NCBI GenBank assembly: GCA_024404815.1
Contig: JAKSPL010000023.1
Span: 1 to 35,223, forward strand
DNA from: Oscillospiraceae bacterium
Lineage (GTDB): Bacteria; Bacillota; Clostridia; Oscillospirales; Ruminococcaceae
DNA: 35,223 nucleotides
Reading direction: 5' to 3'
Under the pieces are notes generated by a model, which was given only the letters and a program-made list of their open reading frames with translations, searched no databases and was not told the DNA's origin. The position numbers and the translations under genes are program-made. The first letter of the stretch is position 1. The number at the start of each line of letters is the position of its first letter. This document shows positions 32,139 to 35,223 of the stretch, one piece after another.

Positions 32139-33260
32139 ATGGCAAGCTTATCTCTGCGGGGTATCTACAAGAAGTACCCCGGCGGCGTTGTCGCAGTTTC
32201 CGATGTTAATCTCGAGATCCGCGACAAGGAATTTATCGTACTGGTCGGACCTTCCGGCTGCGGTAAGTCCACAACCCTGCGTATGATCGCAGGTCTGGAA
32301 GAAATCTCCGAGGGCGAACTTTACATCGGCGACCGTCTGGTCAACGACATCGCTCCGAAGGACCGCGATATCGCAATGGTTTTCCAGAACTACGCTCTGT
32401 ATCCGCATATGACCGTTTTCGACAACATGGCATTCGGTCTGAAGCTCCGCAAGGTTCCGAAGGAAGAAATCAACCGCAAAGTTGAGGAAGCTGCACGTAT
32501 CCTCGACCTCACTCCGCTGCTCAACCGTAAGCCGAAGGCTATGTCCGGTGGTCAGCGTCAGCGTGTGGCTCTCGGCCGTGCTATCGTTCGTAACCCGCAG
32601 GTATTCCTCCTCGACGAGCCGCTGTCCAACCTGGACGCTAAGCTCCGTGCGCAGATGAGAACCGAAATCTCCCTGCTCCACAAGCGTCTCGGTACTACGT
32701 TCATCTATGTAACGCATGACCAGACAGAAGCTATGACCATGGGCGACCGTATCGTTGTCATGAAGGGCGGCTTCATTCAGCAGATCGATACTCCGCAGAA
32801 CCTGTACGAAACTCCGTGCAACAAGTTCGTTGCAGGATTCCTCGGTTCTCCGCAGATGAACTTCATCGATGCAATGCTCAACTACACCGATGGCAAGTAT
32901 GTTGTCACATTCGGCAGCAACCGTGCACAGTATGAAGTTGTTCTTCCGCAGAACAAGGTTACTCCGGATCTCGAACACTATATCGGTAAAGAGATCATCC
33001 TCGGTATCCGTCCGGAGAATGTCCACGACGAGCCGATGTATCTCGCAAACGCTACCACCGGTATCGTTAAGTGCAACGTCGAAATCACCGAGCTGATGGG
33101 TGCTGAAACCTATCTGTATCTCGACTGCGAAGGCGTCAAGATCACTGCTCGTGTTTCCCCGAAGTCCACTGCTCGCGCTCAGGACGACATCGATGTCGTT
33201 TTCGATGCAGAGAAGATCCACCTCTTCGACAAGGAAACCGAAAAGACCATCATCAACTGA
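32139..33260 (+). CDS. ugpC: Carbohydrate ABC transporter ATP-binding protein, UgpC/MsmK/MalK family
   Basis: ATPase that energises CUT1-type sugar importers. 373 aa, the family length. Walker [10 protein letters not shown] (about 37-45), Q-loop [10 protein letters not shown], signature [15 protein letters not shown], Walker [17 protein letters not shown], switch VTHDQTEAM, then the C-terminal TOBE/regulatory domain (from about 235, with LGIRPENV). ATG 32139 follows TTAGGAGG; upstream in-frame codons lie in the leader. No permease or binding-protein gene is adjacent, so it is probably a shared ATPase serving several sugar importers, as MsmK does in streptococci. Strong codon bias agrees with high expression. 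Confidence 0.95.
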   Translation: MASLSLRGIYKKYPGGVVAVSDVNLEIRDKEFIVLVGPSGCGKSTTLRMIAGLEEISEGELYIGDRLVNDIAPKDRDIAMVFQNYALYPHMTVFDNMAFGLKLRKVPKEEINRKVEEAARILDLTPLLNRKPKAMSGGQRQRVALGRAIVRNPQVFLLDEPLSNLDAKLRAQMRTEISLLHKRLGTTFIYVTHDQTEAMTMGDRIVVMKGGFIQQIDTPQNLYETPCNKFVAGFLGSPQMNFIDAMLNYTDGKYVVTFGSNRAQYEVVLPQNKVTPDLEHYIGKEIILGIRPENVHDEPMYLANATTGIVKCNVEITELMGAETYLYLDCEGVKITARVSPKSTARAQDDIDVVFDAEKIHLFDKETEKTIIN

Positions 33261-33271
33261 TTGTTGCTTTC

Positions 33272-33306
33272 AAGCAGGGCATTCGTTTGGATGCCCTGCT
33301 TTTTTG
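33272..33306 (+). terminator. Rho-independent terminator of the UgpC-type gene
   Basis: AAGCAGGGCAT, 8-nt loop, ATGCCCTGCTT and T run, 11 bp after the stop codon. Confidence 0.93.
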
Positions 33307-33369
33307 TGTGGAGAGTGCGATCTGTGGTGCAGCACACTTGCGAGATAGCGGCGCCCTAAGAACCTGCAA

Positions 33370-33516
33370 GCTTTTGATTTGCTTCGCGCTTATAGCATAA
33401 AAAAGGGTGAAGAACTAAATATCCGTCCTTTCCATGCTATCATTCATGCTAAAATGGGATTCCAAAGGGACAATGTCCCTTTGGCAGGGGGCTTGGGGGA
33501 CAGCGTCCCCCAAAAA
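33370..33516 (-). repeat. Dispersed multi-hairpin repeat, copy F
   Basis: Inverted full-length copy: hairpin 3 at 33403-33430 (AAGGGTG/CGTCCTT, kept paired by two G-U wobbles), hairpin 2 at 33462-33484, hairpin 1 at 33493-33513. It fills most of the gap before the FAD-dehydrogenase gene; no clear promoter for that gene is visible in the gap. Reading through it adds a spurious N-terminal extension to that gene's frame. Confidence 0.92.
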
Positions 33517-33552
33517 ACTCTCCCCAAAAAACCGAAAGGAGACAGTAACGCA

Positions 33553-35154
33553 ATGCTCAGACTGAACAACCTGCCGCTGAAACTCGGATACAGCGATGAG
33601 GACTTGCAGAAAATTGTTGCAAATACGCTGAAAATCAATCCATCAGAGATACTGTCCGCAGTCCTCGCAAAGCGTTCGGTCGATGCCCGAAAAGGTGTAC
33701 AGTTTATTGCTTCCGTAGATCTGAACGTCAAAAACGAAGCGCAGATTCTTCGCAAATGCGCGAAAAACAAGAATCTTCAGAAAATAACGCCGTTTGTGAT
33801 GCCGATTTATCCCAAACGAAAAACGGCGCATCCGCCTGTCATCATCGGATGCGGTCCCGCAGGACTGTTCGCCGCAGACGTCCTCGCGCAGGCAGGACTC
33901 TGCCCGATTCTGCTGGAACGCGGAAAACCCGTTTCGGAACGGCAAAAATCCGTTGCTGCATACCACAGCACGGGCGTCCTCGACCCCGAGAGCAACGTGC
34001 AGTTCGGCGAGGGCGGTGCCGGTACGTTCTCCGACGGAAAGCTGAATACAGGCACGAAAAGTCCGCAGATACGTCAGGTTTTGCAGACGTTCGTGGATTG
34101 CGGCGCACCTGACGAGATCCTCTGGCAGGCAAAGCCGCACATCGGCACGGACAAGCTCGCAGAGTGCATCCCCACACTCCGCCGCCGCATCGAACAAAAC
34201 GGCGGTCAAGTGCTGTTCGGTGCAAAATGTATTGGATTTACTGCACAAAACGGACAGATCGTTTCTGTGGAGTATGTACAAGGCGGCGTGGAGAAAAGCA
34301 TTCGCACAGACGCGGCGATTTTTGCAGTCGGGCATAGTGCAAGGGACGTATTTGCGATGTTTCAGAATAAGAGCATGGCAATGGAACAAAAGGCATTCTC
34401 GCTCGGTGTGAGAATCGAACACCGACAGCGCGACATCGACAAAATGTGCTACGGGACGGCGGCATCGCACCCTGCGCTCGGCGCGGCAAGCTACAAACTC
34501 GCTGCACATCTGCCCGACGGACGCGGCGTTTACACATTTTGTATGTGTCCGGGCGGCGTTGTGCAGGCGGCGGCATCCGAAGCGGAAACCGTCGTCACAA
34601 ACGGCATGAGCTGTTTTGCGAGAGATGCTGAAAATGCCAATTCTGCGTTACTTGTGGGGATTTCGCCTGCGGATTTCGGGAGCGACGATGTGCTGGCAGG
34701 TGTCGCGCTTCAACGGAAAATCGAGCACGACGCATTTCTCGCAGGCGGCAGTACGGGAAAAGCCCCCGTCACGCTGCTGGAGGATTTCCTGAAAAATCAG
34801 CAGCCGCGTTGTTTTGGAGATGTACAGCCGAGTTATCCGCTGGGAACGGTACTCGAAAAACCCGAAAGCTGTCTGCCGAAATTTATCTGCGATGCCCTGC
34901 GTACCGCGCTCCCGAAGCTGGACAGCAGTCTGCACGGATTTCTTCGTAACGACGCAGTTTTGACAGCACCCGAAACCAGAAGTTCCTCCCCCGTCCGCGT
35001 TCTCCGAAACGCCGAAACCCTCGAATCCGTCAGCGTCCGCGGACTCTACCCCTGCGGCGAGGGCGCAGGCTACGCAGGCGGCATCGTCAGCGCGGCTGTG
35101 GACGGCATTCGCTGCGCGGAGAGGATTATTCAACGTATCTCCGATGATTTGTAA
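33553..35154 (+). CDS. FAD-dependent dehydrogenase, COG2509 type, function unknown
   Basis: 533-aa cytoplasmic flavoprotein. An N-terminal domain of about 90 residues (MLRLNNLPLKLGY... ARKGVQFIASVDL) precedes the Rossmann FAD site VIIGCGPAGLFAADVLA (GxGxxG at 99-104). Further motifs are LERGKPVSERQ, NVQFGEGGAGTFSDGKLNTGTKS, IFAVGHSARDVF, CMCPGGVV and the C-terminal FAD motif LYPCGEGAGYAGGIVSAAVDG. This set matches the uncharacterised COG2509 dehydrogenases common in Clostridia and Bacteroidetes; the physiological substrate is not known. ATG 33553 follows AAAGGAG with 11-nt spacing; the in-frame start at 33379 would translate repeat copy F and is rejected. Confidence 0.9.
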   Translation: MLRLNNLPLKLGYSDEDLQKIVANTLKINPSEILSAVLAKRSVDARKGVQFIASVDLNVKNEAQILRKCAKNKNLQKITPFVMPIYPKRKTAHPPVIIGCGPAGLFAADVLAQAGLCPILLERGKPVSERQKSVAAYHSTGVLDPESNVQFGEGGAGTFSDGKLNTGTKSPQIRQVLQTFVDCGAPDEILWQAKPHIGTDKLAECIPTLRRRIEQNGGQVLFGAKCIGFTAQNGQIVSVEYVQGGVEKSIRTDAAIFAVGHSARDVFAMFQNKSMAMEQKAFSLGVRIEHRQRDIDKMCYGTAASHPALGAASYKLAAHLPDGRGVYTFCMCPGGVVQAAASEAETVVTNGMSCFARDAENANSALLVGISPADFGSDDVLAGVALQRKIEHDAFLAGGSTGKAPVTLLEDFLKNQQPRCFGDVQPSYPLGTVLEKPESCLPKFICDALRTALPKLDSSLHGFLRNDAVLTAPETRSSSPVRVLRNAETLESVSVRGLYPCGEGAGYAGGIVSAAVDGIRCAERIIQRISDDL

Positions 35155-35167
35155 TGGGGCGAAGTTT

Positions 35168-35223
35168 GTTTGTGGGGACGCTGTCCCCACACCCCTGCCA
35201 AAGGGACATTGTCCCTTTGGAAT
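35168..35223 (+). repeat. Dispersed multi-hairpin repeat, copy G (cut by window end)
   Basis: Hairpin 1 TGTGGGGAC/GTCCCCACA at 35171-35191 and hairpin 2 with AAAGGGACA/TGTCCCTTT at 35198-35220, 16 bp after the dehydrogenase stop codon; the GGAAT tail runs off the edge. Confidence 0.9.

Noticed and set aside
33379-33552. 58-codon N-terminal extension of the COG2509 protein
   Set aside because: It lies within repeat copy F; AAAGGAG before ATG 33553 marks the real start.
36-35160. Near-identical GATTTGTAATGGGG at the left edge (minus strand) and at 35146-35159
   Set aside because: A 14-base match next to a gene end on the right only; without more flanking similarity it is most likely chance.
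1-35223. CRISPR array, tRNA or rRNA genes, insertion sequence with transposase
   Set aside because: No regularly spaced direct repeats, no cloverleaf and no transposase motifs were found on either strand by eye; short or degenerate cases could be missed.

Overview
The window looks like a chromosomal segment of an anaerobic, fibre-degrading Clostridia of the Ruminococcus type (Oscillospiraceae). The grounds are a single-chain pyruvate:ferredoxin oxidoreductase, secreted lipoprotein glycoside hydrolases of families GH5 and GH3, strong AAGGAG-type ribosome binding sites, and the Firmicutes-type rpmH-rnpA-yidD-yidC-jag-mnmE-mnmG-rsmG cluster. The assignment is inference from gene content; no rRNA gene is present. 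Coding density is high and I found no tRNA, rRNA, CRISPR array, transposase or phage gene.

Layout. 1-7.4 kb: a MATE exporter (-) with a long leader that carries a terminator; PFOR (+) preceded by a 12-codon leader ORF; an HtrA-type membrane protease (-). 7.9-11.7 kb: a membrane-anchored SGNH hydrolase and a GH5-GH3 lipoprotein operon, all on the minus strand and all cell-surface enzymes. 12.1-15.8 kb: a five-gene + operon with a YtrA-type GntR regulator, an ABC ATPase, two ABC membrane proteins and a CPBP protease, each junction overlapping or nearly so; this resembles a cell-envelope-stress or peptide-immunity module. 16.0-23.6 kb: the origin-proximal cluster rpmH-rnpA-yidD-yidC-jag-mnmE-mnmG-rsmG on the minus strand, with three parS-like palindromes around the gid genes. 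The usual flanking dnaA/dnaN and parA/parB are absent from this window. 23.7-33.3 kb: a second CPBP protein, purB, secD-secF, a TIM-barrel isomerase with nrdR, a DUF4830-like protein, an RsuA-type pseudouridine synthase and an orphan UgpC/MsmK sugar-transport ATPase. 33.5-35.2 kb: a COG2509-type FAD-dependent dehydrogenase.

The most striking non-coding signal is a dispersed intergenic repeat present seven times in 35 kb, in both orientations. It consists of two adjacent hairpins (one GC-rich, one AAAGGG...CCCTTT) followed by a GGAATCCCAT tail; some copies carry a third hairpin. Stem bases change between copies in matched pairs, so the fold is conserved better than the sequence. Other points worth checking are the PFOR leader peptide, the MATE leader with its internal terminator, a structured leader before the sugar ATPase, an 88-bp inverted repeat between GH5 and the ytrA-type operon, and the missing dnaA next to rpmH.

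Many promoters are near-perfect sigma-A type (TTGACA, 17 bp, TATAAT), which made assignment of transcription units unusually easy.
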